Assembly (NCBI RefSeq): GCF_025566885.1
Contig: NZ_JAOQJQ010000002.1
Location: 310,001-374,000, forward strand
Direction of reading: 5' to 3'
Length of the DNA stretch: 64,000 nucleotides
From: Brotonthovivens ammoniilytica
GTDB lineage: Bacteria > Bacillota > Clostridia > Lachnospirales > Lachnospiraceae
The translations under genes and the position numbers were made by a program. This document shows positions 17,360-25,907 of the stretch, piece by piece. Numbering within the stretch: position 1 is the first letter of the stretch; every line of letters starts with the position of its first letter. The notes beneath the pieces are model-generated. The model saw only the letters and a program-made list of their open reading frames with translations, was not told the DNA's origin and did not search any database.

Positions 17360-18344
17360 TGCCGAAGAAACATATGCTAAAAGCCTGGCGGCAGGACTGA
17401 AATATTATATGCAGGAACAGGCGGGGATCCGGCTGGTTAAAAACAGGGAGGAGATCATCTCAAACCCTGATTTTACAGAAGATACAGTTCTGCTTTCCGG
17501 AGATCTGTCGTTGTTTGAATTAAAAAAGTTAAATCCTAATCTAAAATTTTGTTATTTGGCTTCCGAAGAGTATGAACCGGTTTCTGATAATGAGAACCGG
17601 TGGGATTACTATTTGTATAAATATCAGTCGGTGCAGACGATTGCCAGGACTGTCATTTCCAGGTTTGGACCACAAAACAGAGTCTACCAGAGGAAATCCG
17701 ATGAAATGGAAGAGTGGTATGGAATTGTATCAGCGGCTCATCATGAGATGATGATACCCTATAGTCTTGCCATGGCATCTATACTGGCTGAACAAAAAAA
17801 GGTAATGTGGGTTGGATTAGCAGAGTTTTGCGGAATTTCTAGTCTGCTTGGGCTGGAGCATACGCATGATACCGGAGATTTATTTCGGAGGCTCAGAGCA
17901 GGTTTTGCAACAGAAGAGGAACAAAGACAAAGTGTGATATGGGTAGAGAATCTTGGAATTCTGGAACCGCCGGAAAATCCTATGATACTTTATGAACTGC
18001 AGGAAAATGATCTTTTAAGTCTGACTCGGTATATCCGGGGATACCGCCAGGTGGATGCTGTGGTGTGGCTGGTGGGCAATCTGTTTCCGGGAAGTGTCTG
18101 GCTGCTGAATCAATGCAGACGCATATTCTCTCTGGAAAAGGGAGATGTTTGCAGCAGGTGTCTTAATCAGGAGTTTAGAACTTTTTTAGAAAGATTGAAT
18201 CAACAGGAAGCTGTTCCGTATGAAACGGTAACGGCACCGTCTCTTTTATCTATGGAGCCGGGACTTCATTTATTGCAGCAGTGGGTAAATAGTTCTATGG
18301 GAGGTGAAATCAGAAAGCGTTTTGGAAAAGAATTTGAATATTGA
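17331..18344 (+). CDS. TadZ/CpaE-like pilus localisation protein lacking Walker A
   Basis: The 337-residue protein has a receiver-like N-terminal half (residues about 1-115) and a C-terminal MinD/ParA-fold region (about 130-320). Where TadZ proteins normally show a P-loop, this reads SAAHHEMMIPYSLAMASILAEQ, with no GKT motif, so nucleotide binding is probably lost. TadZ places the pilus machine at a pole or membrane site. Position, directly upstream of the TadA ATPase, and domain layout support the call. Confidence 0.65.
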   Translation: MSALLLILYDAEETYAKSLAAGLKYYMQEQAGIRLVKNREEIISNPDFTEDTVLLSGDLSLFELKKLNPNLKFCYLASEEYEPVSDNENRWDYYLYKYQSVQTIARTVISRFGPQNRVYQRKSDEMEEWYGIVSAAHHEMMIPYSLAMASILAEQKKVMWVGLAEFCGISSLLGLEHTHDTGDLFRRLRAGFATEEEQRQSVIWVENLGILEPPENPMILYELQENDLLSLTRYIRGYRQVDAVVWLVGNLFPGSVWLLNQCRRIFSLEKGDVCSRCLNQEFRTFLERLNQQEAVPYETVTAPSLLSMEPGLHLLQQWVNSSMGGEIRKRFGKEFEY

Positions 18345-19608
18345 AATAGAAGCGCTGCGGGAGCGCATTCTGGCGCAGATGGACTTAAGCAGAGATACTT
18401 CGGATCCTGAATTAATGCGATTAATTCAGGAAGCAGTCTCAGACTATGGGAGGAGATATCTGCTGACATTAAGCCAGCGGTCTGAGGTGGAAACAAGGGT
18501 TTTTAACTCTTTAAGAAGGATGGATATTCTTCAGGAGCTGCTGGACCGGGATGATATTACAGAAATTATGGTGAACGGCCCGGAACATATTTTTTATGAA
18601 AAAGACGGCAGAATTTTTCCTTGGGACAAGTCCTTTGAATCAAGAGAAAAGCTGGAAAATGTGATACAGCAGATTGCTGGTATGGCGAATAAGGCTGTTA
18701 ATGAGGCAGAGCCCATTGTAGATACCCGCCTTTTGGATGGTTCAAGAGTGAATGTGGTATTACATCCTGCTGCGCTGGATGGGCCGTATCTGACCATTCG
18801 AAAATTTTCTTCCAGGCCGGTTTCCCTAGAAAAACTGATTGAACTCAATTCGCTGTCAAAGGAAATCAGCCGATTTCTTATCCTTCTTGTTAAAGCCGGG
18901 TATAATCTGTTTATTTCCGGGGGGACCGGTTCAGGTAAGACAACCCTGTTAAATGCATTGTCTCAGGTTATTCCTAAGGAGGAACGGGTTGTGACTATAG
19001 AGGATTCAGCCGAATTGCAGTTAAGAAGTGTTAAGAATCTGGTCCGCCTAGAAACCAGGACCACAAATGTAAACGGCAGTGGAGAAATTTCAATCAGACA
19101 CCTGATAAAAACGGCGCTTCGTATGAGACCAGACAGACTGATTGTGGGTGAAGTCAGGGGAGCAGAAGCTCTTGATCTGCTTCAGGCGTTAAATACAGGT
19201 CACGACGGGGGGCTTTCAACGGGACATGGAAATTCCTGCAAAGATATGCTCAGCAGGCTGGAAACCATGGTGCTTATGGGAATGGATCTTCCTGTAGGAG
19301 CTGTCAGAGGGCAGATTTCATCGGGGATTGACATTATGATTCATCTGGGAAGACTTCGGGATAAAAGCAGAAAGATACTTGAGATCTCAGAGGTAAATGG
19401 AATGAATCATGGAGAGATTGTGTTAAATTCGCTGTATCAGTTTCGGGAGCAGATATCAGATAAAGATCAGGTAAAAGGTTGCTGGAAATGCACCGGTATG
19501 CTCCAGAATCGGGAAAAACTGGAGAGAAGTGGATGGGATGAAGCATTTGATTTTCTGTACAAAACAAAGGAGAGGAAAAGAGAGCAGGAGTGGAGTAATA
19601 AGACGTGA
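18304..19608 (+). CDS. tadA: TadA/CpaF secretion ATPase
   Basis: The 434-residue type II/IV secretion ATPase drives Flp pilus assembly from the cytoplasmic side of the membrane. Walker A is GGTGSGKTT (near residues 204-212), the Walker B/His box is seen in LRMRPDRLIVGEVRGAEALDLLQ and STGHGNS, and the N-terminal domain contains ITEIMVNGPEHIFYE typical of CpaF. The GTG start at 18304 overlaps the upstream gene by 41 bases, in keeping with tight coupling in this operon. Length and motifs are standard. Confidence 0.9.
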   Translation: MKSESVLEKNLNIEIEALRERILAQMDLSRDTSDPELMRLIQEAVSDYGRRYLLTLSQRSEVETRVFNSLRRMDILQELLDRDDITEIMVNGPEHIFYEKDGRIFPWDKSFESREKLENVIQQIAGMANKAVNEAEPIVDTRLLDGSRVNVVLHPAALDGPYLTIRKFSSRPVSLEKLIELNSLSKEISRFLILLVKAGYNLFISGGTGSGKTTLLNALSQVIPKEERVVTIEDSAELQLRSVKNLVRLETRTTNVNGSGEISIRHLIKTALRMRPDRLIVGEVRGAEALDLLQALNTGHDGGLSTGHGNSCKDMLSRLETMVLMGMDLPVGAVRGQISSGIDIMIHLGRLRDKSRKILEISEVNGMNHGEIVLNSLYQFREQISDKDQVKGCWKCTGMLQNREKLERSGWDEAFDFLYKTKERKREQEWSNKT

Positions 19609-20311
19609 GACAGTTTTTGACTGTCTGAAAGCGTTTGTAGTTACAACAGCGGCTGCCTATCTGTTTTATGATTCCCCCTGGGCTTTGCTGCTTGCAGGCT
19701 TGATTTTACCGGTTTATGCCCGAAAGAAAAATGGCGAAAGGTGCCTGAAGGAAAGGCGCAGCCTGGAAAAGCAGTTTCAGGATGGTCTGTATAGTGCGGC
19801 GGCGGCTCTAGAAGCAGGGTATTCTGTAGAACGCGCATGGATTGAAGCGGAAAAAGACCTGGAACAATTATATGGAAAAGAGGAAATATTTGTAAAAAAG
19901 CTGCATCAGATGAATCAAAAAATTACTGTAAATGAAACGATTGAAAGACAAATCCTGCAGTTTGCCGTTGAGACTGATATTGACAGCATACAGAGTTTTG
20001 CTGAAATTTTCAGTTTTGCAAAGCGCAGCGGCGGAAATCTTACAGAAGTTATGAAACAGGCATCGGGGAAAATTCGCCAGAGTGTGCAGGTTCAGGAAGA
20101 GATCCAGATGATGTTAACAGCCAGGAAGCTTGAACAGAATATTATGAGTATTATGCCTTTGGGAATTGTGCTGTATGTCAGATTTGGCTCTCCCGGATAT
20201 CTTGATCCTTTATATCATACAGCTTCAGGCATAGCTGTAATGACGGGGTGTCTTGGGGTGTATATTGGGGCTCTGCTGTGGGCAGACCGGATAATGAGAA
20301 TTACTGTATAA
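19529..20311 (+). CDS. tadB: TadB-like T2SSF inner-membrane platform protein
   Basis: This protein of about 260 residues has two N-terminal membrane segments, a cytoplasmic T2SSF domain (RSLEKQFQDGLYSAAAALEAGYSVERAWIEA, residues about 78-110, and a later FAKRSGGNLTEVMKQ) and C-terminal membrane helices. With TadC it forms the platform on which TadA acts. The exact start is uncertain: ATG codons at 19529 and 19538 lie inside the TadA gene, and no strong start is seen nearer the first membrane helix. Confidence 0.8.
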   Translation: MDGMKHLIFCTKQRRGKESRSGVIRRETVFDCLKAFVVTTAAAYLFYDSPWALLLAGLILPVYARKKNGERCLKERRSLEKQFQDGLYSAAAALEAGYSVERAWIEAEKDLEQLYGKEEIFVKKLHQMNQKITVNETIERQILQFAVETDIDSIQSFAEIFSFAKRSGGNLTEVMKQASGKIRQSVQVQEEIQMMLTARKLEQNIMSIMPLGIVLYVRFGSPGYLDPLYHTASGIAVMTGCLGVYIGALLWADRIMRITV

Positions 20312-20322
20312 GCAGGAGGAGT

Positions 20323-21540
20323 ATGAAAAAGCAGCTAAAAAAACCGGTACTTGTATTTGTAATATTTTTATTTATGGCAGTGATCTTTTACGGTGTGGAA
20401 ATAATGGAGAGCCAGAGGAAATTAAGTTTTGGAATACCAAGAGCTTCCCAGGGAGACACCTCTTATATAGAGAATGTTACAGCTCAGATGGAGGATGGAG
20501 AGCAGATAGATATTCCACTGGAGATTTATCCCAAAGAGTATTCAATTAGTGAATGCAGGGAACTGTTAGAAAGTGCCAGGAGAGAGTTTGAGGAATTGTT
20601 TTTGAAGGAGAACAATTCCAGGGAAAATGTACAGACCGATTTGTATCTGCCGGAACTGCTGGCAGAAGGCCGGGTAAATGCTGAGTATGAGAGCAGCCAG
20701 CCCCAGCTGATTGGATATGACGGTCAGGTAGATACGGAGAACATAAAAAGTGGAGGCACGGTTGTTGTACTAACAGTAACATTTCGCTGTCAGGATCAGC
20801 TCCTTTTATATGAGGTTGGACTTAAAGTTATGCCGCGACAGCTGACGGGGCAGGAGAAAATAAAAAGTGAGGTAGAAAATTATTTAAAGGAACGGGAGGA
20901 GGAGACGAGGCAGAAGGATTCCCTTGTTTTACCGGATACAATTGGGAATATGAAGGTTCAGTGGAAACTGCAGAAGGATAAGGACGCTGTATATTTTTTG
21001 GTTGTAGGAGGCGTGGCGGCAGTGTGTCTGTATTACAGGAAGCGGGAGAATGAGAAAAAAAAGAAGCTGAGGCATGAGAAGCAGTTATTGATGGAATATC
21101 CTCAGATGGTTACCCAGCTGTCTCTCCTGATGGGGGCGGGTATGAATCCTTTTTCTGCATGGGAACGAATGGTCAAGAAGTATATGATTCAACAGGAAAA
21201 TGGAGAAAGGGTCTCCCTGGCATATATGGAAGAGATGTTAATAACTTATCGGGAAATCCGGGATGGATGCGGGGAAATTTATGCTTATGAAAAGTTTGGC
21301 AGGAGGATTGGGCTGCTCCCTTATCAAAAATTTGTTTCTCTTCTTGTCCAATATGTAAGGAAAGGAACAAGAGATTTGCGGCTGCTGCTTACCCAGGAGG
21401 CGGAAACTGTTCAGGAGGAGCGATTAAATATGGCAAGGAAAATAGGAGAAGAGGCAGGTACAAAGCTATTATTTCCGATGCTGCTTATCCTTGTTGTGGT
21501 TCTCGCAGTTATTCTATTTCCGGCAGTGACAACATTTTAA
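20323..21540 (+). CDS. TadC-like platform protein with an added N-terminal ectodomain
   Basis: The 405-residue protein starts at the ATG behind AGGAGG. It has an N-terminal transmembrane helix (residues about 9-26), then about 190 residues predicted outside the cell (ENVTAQMEDGEQIDIPLEIY and later charged helices), a second helix (about 225-243), and a C-terminal T2SSF-like cytoplasmic part (MVTQLSLLMGAGMNPFSAWERM; later GRRIGLLPYQKFVSLL) with a final hydrophobic segment. Only the C-terminal part matches TadC. The extra ectodomain is not part of the proteobacterial TadC and may contact the thick Gram-positive wall. Confidence 0.7.
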   Translation: MKKQLKKPVLVFVIFLFMAVIFYGVEIMESQRKLSFGIPRASQGDTSYIENVTAQMEDGEQIDIPLEIYPKEYSISECRELLESARREFEELFLKENNSRENVQTDLYLPELLAEGRVNAEYESSQPQLIGYDGQVDTENIKSGGTVVVLTVTFRCQDQLLLYEVGLKVMPRQLTGQEKIKSEVENYLKEREEETRQKDSLVLPDTIGNMKVQWKLQKDKDAVYFLVVGGVAAVCLYYRKRENEKKKKLRHEKQLLMEYPQMVTQLSLLMGAGMNPFSAWERMVKKYMIQQENGERVSLAYMEEMLITYREIRDGCGEIYAYEKFGRRIGLLPYQKFVSLLVQYVRKGTRDLRLLLTQEAETVQEERLNMARKIGEEAGTKLLFPMLLILVVVLAVILFPAVTTF

Positions 21541-21551
21541 GGAGGTTACGT

Positions 21552-21728
21552 ATGGAACTAAGAAAAGAAATCAGAAGATTTTTTCTGGAGGAAGATGGAA
21601 TTGGCGTGGTGGAAGTGATTCTTATATTAGTGGTGATTATCGGGTTGATCATTATTTTTAAAAAACAGTTGACCGCACTGGTCAATAACACATTTTCAAA
21701 TATTACAAATAAGGCGGGAAAGCTGTGA
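21552..21728 (+). CDS. Flp-type (type IVb) pilin
   Basis: This 58-residue protein is the probable major pilin. A short hydrophilic leader ends in EEDGIG, followed by VVEVILILVVIIGLIIIF, a type IVb prepilin signal with Glu at the +3 position. Cleavage by the A24 peptidases would fall after the Gly. GGAGG lies six bases before the ATG. It overlaps the next gene in a GTGA junction. The very short mature chain is normal for Flp pilins. Confidence 0.8.
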   Translation: MELRKEIRRFFLEEDGIGVVEVILILVVIIGLIIIFKKQLTALVNNTFSNITNKAGKL

Positions 21729-23110
21729 AAAGGCAAAGAGGCAGCATCACTGTTTTTGTGAGCATGATTCTGATACTTGTAATAAGTGTTATTTTTGTTT
21801 TTCTTGAATCTGCCAGAGTTTCTGGCCTGCGGGCATATGCAAAGATGGATGCAGCGCTGACCGGAAATTCCGTTATGGCAGAGTACAGCAGACCTTTATG
21901 GGAAAATTATAAATTGCTGTTTTTGGACGGCAGCTATGAGACAGAGCAGTTTCGAATAGAAAATATTGAAAACCGGGGATTAAAGCTTTCAGATGAGAAT
22001 CTTTTGAATCAGGAGAATGCAGCACAGATTCAGACAGATTTATATCCCCTTCGGCTAAATAACCTTCAGATCAGGTCCTTTGAGCTGGCCTCGGATTCTG
22101 CTGGCAGGGCATTAAAAGAACAGGCGGCAGCAATCATGAAAAAAGAAATTGGAAGTGATATGCTGGATAAACTCTATCTGCTGGTTACAGGGAAGTTGAA
22201 AGATGAGAATGGAACGAAAGAAGACAATACAGCTGGGATTTCAGTTCCGGAATTGGAACTTACAGAGAATCCCATAGAGACTGTGGAAAAAATGCGGGCA
22301 AAAGGAATCTTGGCGCTGGTAATGCCCGGGCAGGAGGTATCTTCAAAATCAGCGGATTTATCGGAACTATTGTCTAACCGGACACTTAGAAAGGGGAACT
22401 GGGATTCAGATAGCGGCTCTGATTGGAAAACGAGACTGCTTTTTCAGCAATATTTAATGAAATATTTTTCGAACTTTTCAGAATGCAGGAAAGACCGGAT
22501 ATTGGATTATGAGATTGAATATCTACTGGGAGGGAAAAAGTCAGATCGGGAAAATTTGAAGGTTGTTGTAAGAAGACTGATTTTGATCCGGGAAGCTGCC
22601 AATATAGCTTTTCTGCAAACAGATCCGGAAAAGGGGAAGGTTATACAGGCTGCGGCAACTGCTATTGCCCTGGCGGCAGCACAGCCGGAGCTGATACCTG
22701 TTTTTAAACAGTCACTTGTTGCCGCCTGGGCATACGCAGAGTCCATATCTGATGTCAAACTGTTATTGGATGAGCAGAAGGTTTCACTTATAAAAACAAA
22801 GGAGCAGTGGAATACGGATATTTCCAGGCTTGGTGCAGCAAAAGGGGAGAAGAAGCAGGATCAGGGGCTTTCATATGAAGAATATCTTCAGATGTTGTTA
22901 TGGACAGCCGGAGAAAAGAAGGTGACATCTCGATGTATGGACCTTATTGAATTAAATGAGAATATTAAAATGGATCATATGATTTCGCAGATGGAATGCA
23001 GATATACATACGAAGCAGAGGAGCTTTTTTCATTATTATTTACAATAGGGCAGAAATCTCCAGGAAAGTATTCTTTTTGGCAGACGAAAAAAGTATCTTA
23101 TCAGGAATAA
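21725..23110 (+). CDS. DUF5702-like pilus-associated membrane protein
   Basis: The 461-residue protein starts with GTG overlapping the pilin stop. The N-terminus RGSITVFVSMILILVISVIFVFLESARV is a single membrane-spanning pseudopilin-like segment with an acidic residue after it, then a long helical outside domain rich in Ala, Glu and Lys. This matches the DUF5702 family found in Tad loci of Clostridia, where it takes the place of TadG-like proteins. Its biochemical role is unknown; it may be a minor pilin or assembly factor. Confidence 0.7.
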   Translation: MKRQRGSITVFVSMILILVISVIFVFLESARVSGLRAYAKMDAALTGNSVMAEYSRPLWENYKLLFLDGSYETEQFRIENIENRGLKLSDENLLNQENAAQIQTDLYPLRLNNLQIRSFELASDSAGRALKEQAAAIMKKEIGSDMLDKLYLLVTGKLKDENGTKEDNTAGISVPELELTENPIETVEKMRAKGILALVMPGQEVSSKSADLSELLSNRTLRKGNWDSDSGSDWKTRLLFQQYLMKYFSNFSECRKDRILDYEIEYLLGGKKSDRENLKVVVRRLILIREAANIAFLQTDPEKGKVIQAAATAIALAAAQPELIPVFKQSLVAAWAYAESISDVKLLLDEQKVSLIKTKEQWNTDISRLGAAKGEKKQDQGLSYEEYLQMLLWTAGEKKVTSRCMDLIELNENIKMDHMISQMECRYTYEAEELFSLLFTIGQKSPGKYSFWQTKKVSYQE

Positions 23111-23112
23111 GA

Positions 23113-23291
23113 CGGATGCAGAGCCGTGCCCTTGTGTGCTGCTGAAATAATATAAAGGACAGGAAATCAACTCTCATGGAATATAATCTGAAACGAAAAA
23201 AATCTATTAAATCTCTCTCTATGTTAAATTCAGAACAAACCCATAATTTCAATCAGCATTTAAAGTGCACAAAGGCACGGCTCTGTATCCG
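23113..23291. repeat. 24-bp inverted repeat pair across the start of the TadE-like gene
   Basis: The left arm is 23113-23136 and the right arm 23268-23291, complementary at 22 of 24 positions, with 131 bp between. The right arm is coding (TKARLCIR) and the complement of the left arm encodes TRARLCIR in the same phase. The enclosed segment holds the likely start codon of the TadE-like gene. It may be an invertible switch or a relic of an inverted duplication. Confidence 0.6.
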
Positions 23292-24036
23292 GTATCGGGC
23301 TTCCCTGACAATTGAAGCCGCCTTTGTTCTTCCTCTGTTTGTATTCTGCCTGGCATTGTTTCTTGGGCTTTTTCGGGTCTTAGGCGCAGAAGTCCATGTG
23401 GAAAAGGCTGTGAGCTGTGCAGCTGAAAGGCTGGCAGTGTCAGGGGTATTTGAAGAATCGTCTGCTAATCATATGCTGGATGGTGCAGTCGGAAATAGAT
23501 GGATTCGCCAGATTTTAAAGCAGGAGGGGTGCCCGGAAGAATACTTTAAAAATGGATATCAGGGGATTTTTTTGGATCTTTTGCAGAGTGATGAAAAATT
23601 TGTGCGATATCGGGCCAGATACCAGATTAATCTTCCCATGGGAGCTTTTTTTAAACAAACGGTATCTGTTGTGCAAACTGTCAGCTCTAGAAAGTGGAAT
23701 GGGTGGGTGGAGGATGCAAAATCCGGAGAGGAGTGGGTCTATATTACAGAAACCGGGAAAGTATATCACAAAACTGCTTCCTGTAGATATCTGGACCTTT
23801 CTATCCAGGCAGTATCGGTAAAACAGATATCAAAGCTGAGAAATAAAGATGGGTCAAAATACAGCAGATGTTCCTGTACAGAATATGCCGGCGGAGAAAT
23901 GGTATATATTACAGATTATGGGACGGAATATCACGGAGGACTTAACTGCAGGAAGCTGAAAAGAACTGTTTATCGTGTACAGAAAAGTGAAACCGGAAAT
24001 AAGGGGGCCTGTTCAAAGTGCTATGGGAACAAATGA
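23176..24036 (+). CDS. TadE-like pseudopilin with duplicated Cys/His C-terminal motif
   Basis: The 286-residue protein has a type IVb-like hydrophobic segment ASLTIEAAFVLPLFVFCLAL (residues about 40-60) with the conserved Glu, preceded by an unusually long N-terminus. The outside domain ends with two related units: VYITETGKVYHKTASCRYL ... CSC and VYITDYGTEYHGGLNCRKL ... CSKC (residues about 190-285). Each has the YHxxxxC and CxC/CxxC elements expected of a small metal-binding fold. ATG 23176 has only a weak AGGA upstream, and an inverted repeat pair surrounds this start. It is likely a minor pilin. Confidence 0.7.
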   Translation: MEYNLKRKKSIKSLSMLNSEQTHNFNQHLKCTKARLCIRYRASLTIEAAFVLPLFVFCLALFLGLFRVLGAEVHVEKAVSCAAERLAVSGVFEESSANHMLDGAVGNRWIRQILKQEGCPEEYFKNGYQGIFLDLLQSDEKFVRYRARYQINLPMGAFFKQTVSVVQTVSSRKWNGWVEDAKSGEEWVYITETGKVYHKTASCRYLDLSIQAVSVKQISKLRNKDGSKYSRCSCTEYAGGEMVYITDYGTEYHGGLNCRKLKRTVYRVQKSETGNKGACSKCYGNK

Positions 24037-24060
24037 AAATGGCAGAGGAATAGAATAAAA

Positions 24061-24489
24061 ATGGCTGGAAATATACTGATGGGAATTTTGCTGGGAATAA
24101 CAGGGCTTTTGGACTGGAGAAAGAAATATGTGCCTTTATGGATGACTGCACTAATCTGTGTATTAGCAGTTATATTAAAAATAATAATGATGCAGGAAAA
24201 TATTCTGGAGGATATAGCAGGAGGAATATTCCTTGGTGTGCTGCTGCTTGGAATCAGTAAGGTTACAGGAGACAGTATCGGAGAAGGGGACGCCTTCATC
24301 CTGCTTGGGATTGGAATTTATATGGGGGCTCTTGAGGCAGTCTCAGTACTGCTATACGGGCTTTTAGGATGTGCATGTGCGGGTGTGATATTTATCGTAT
24401 TAAAAAGGAAAAAATGGAAGGATCAACTGGCATTCATACCATTTCTGTTTGCGGGATATGTAGTGCGGGCGTTCTTGACGGGAGGCTAG
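24061..24489 (+). CDS. A24 prepilin peptidase, second copy
   Basis: The 142-residue integral membrane protease has its first catalytic Asp in GLLDWRKKYVPLW (near residue 19) and the second in SIGEGDAFILLGIGIY (near residue 76), with five or six membrane helices. It is shorter than the first A24 gene of this locus and differs strongly in sequence. Two peptidases in one Tad operon suggest separate substrates, for example the Flp pilin and the TadE-like pseudopilins. The spacing to its neighbours is short. Confidence 0.8.
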   Translation: MAGNILMGILLGITGLLDWRKKYVPLWMTALICVLAVILKIIMMQENILEDIAGGIFLGVLLLGISKVTGDSIGEGDAFILLGIGIYMGALEAVSVLLYGLLGCACAGVIFIVLKRKKWKDQLAFIPFLFAGYVVRAFLTGG

Positions 24490-24492
24490 AGG

Positions 24493-24738
24493 ATGAGTAA
24501 GGTTCGATATTTAAATATACCTTTAAAGGCTTCATTTACTGTGGAAGCATCTGTTATTTTTCCTATTGCTATTTTCATAGTTGCTATTGTGATTGAGATT
24601 TCAGTTTCTCAATGCCGGGAAATAGAAAACATGGCAGAACAGGTATCTTTGGTTACCGAATTTAATCCGGTAAAAGTTCTAAGGTCTGAAGAATGGATGA
24701 AGGAGCTGCTGCACGGGCTTTGGAGGAATGTAAAGTGA
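24493..24738 (+). CDS. Small TadE-like protein
   Basis: The 81-residue protein has the class IVb signature LKASFTVEASVIFPIAIFIVAIVIEI near the N-terminus, with Glu in the hydrophobic segment, and a short polar tail. It is probably a minor pseudopilin of the Tad system. It starts four bases after the second peptidase gene and overlaps the next gene in a GTGA junction. Confidence 0.7.
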   Translation: MSKVRYLNIPLKASFTVEASVIFPIAIFIVAIVIEISVSQCREIENMAEQVSLVTEFNPVKVLRSEEWMKELLHGLWRNVK

Positions 24739-25850
24739 GAATTGAATATAAAAAAAATCTAAATGAAAGTTTTATGATTCTTAAAGATGCTGAGTATTCT
24801 TATGAAAACTATGAATTGTTAATGTTGTTGAATAACAGGATTCCGGGATGCCTGGAAGTGCAGATTATTATCAGTGACGGAAAGATAGAATATTGGTATG
24901 AAATTACGGGAATGTCTTCTCTGGATACGTTATCTGAACTACATAATAATATAGAAGCATCCTGTATTCGCAGAGTGATTGAAGATTTATATGATACAAA
25001 CCAGAACCTTCGAGAGTATTTGCTGGACGGTATGAATATCTGTTATCTTCCGGAGATGATCTATCTGGATAGAAGTACCGGCAGGTATAGATTCTGCTAT
25101 CTTCCGGGAGGACATAAGAACGGGGACTTAAGACTCCAGGGACTGATGGAATATATTCTTACCAAGATAGATCACACTGACCGGGAAGCGGTTAGAATGG
25201 GATATGATCTATATGAAAAGAGTACTCAGGAATGCTGTTCCGTGCGGGAATTGCTGCATTGTGTTAATCTGCCTCAGAAAAAGGAAGCTGTAAAAACGGA
25301 CATCCAAACAGATATAGAAGAGAAAAAGGAAAATATGCAGAGGGAGGTGAATAGCAGACATGAAGAGAAACATGGGGGCAGGAAGGTTATATCAGAGCTG
25401 AAAAAGCATCTGTTTGGAGGTGGCGAAAGGAAAGCGGATAAATCAGGTAAAACTGTTTATGGGGAAGTCTTACGTCAGCTGGCGGAGACTGACTATGTGG
25501 CTGAAGAATATCAGACAGAGACTCCTACCGTGCTTTTGAATCTGGAAAAGCAGCTTGTAATCAGCAGTCTTATATATTCTGGTAATGGACACGAAAAAGA
25601 TTTTTTACTGGAAGAAGAAGTATTTTTAATCGGCAAAGATCCTAAAAAAGTGCAGGGTGTAATAGGCTCCGCATCCATCAGCAGAGTTCATGCCAGGATT
25701 ATCAGAAAAAATGGGGACTATTATATTGAAGATTTAAATTCTACAAATGGAACGTTCGTAAACGGTCAGGAGCTTGCTTACCGGCAGGCTATAGTACTGG
25801 AAAAAAATGACAGAATATTATTTGCAGACGAAGAATATATCTTTTGTTGA
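24735..25850 (+). CDS. DUF6382-like and FHA-domain protein
   Basis: The 371-residue protein has an N-terminal DUF6382-type domain (residues about 3-175) and a C-terminal FHA domain (about 280-371: LIGKDPKKVQGVIGSASISRVHARIIRKNGDYYIEDLNSTNGTFVNG, split here by type). FHA domains bind phosphothreonine, so the protein may link the pilus operon to Ser/Thr kinase signals; no kinase is in the window. The GTG start at 24735 has GGAGG eight bases upstream. It is the last gene of the Tad operon. Confidence 0.8.
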   Translation: MRIEYKKNLNESFMILKDAEYSYENYELLMLLNNRIPGCLEVQIIISDGKIEYWYEITGMSSLDTLSELHNNIEASCIRRVIEDLYDTNQNLREYLLDGMNICYLPEMIYLDRSTGRYRFCYLPGGHKNGDLRLQGLMEYILTKIDHTDREAVRMGYDLYEKSTQECCSVRELLHCVNLPQKKEAVKTDIQTDIEEKKENMQREVNSRHEEKHGGRKVISELKKHLFGGGERKADKSGKTVYGEVLRQLAETDYVAEEYQTETPTVLLNLEKQLVISSLIYSGNGHEKDFLLEEEVFLIGKDPKKVQGVIGSASISRVHARIIRKNGDYYIEDLNSTNGTFVNGQELAYRQAIVLEKNDRILFADEEYIFC

Positions 25851-25907
25851 CAGTATACGAAGAAAATGTTAAGGTGCCCTTTATAAACACAATAAAGGAG
25901 TGTGGCA

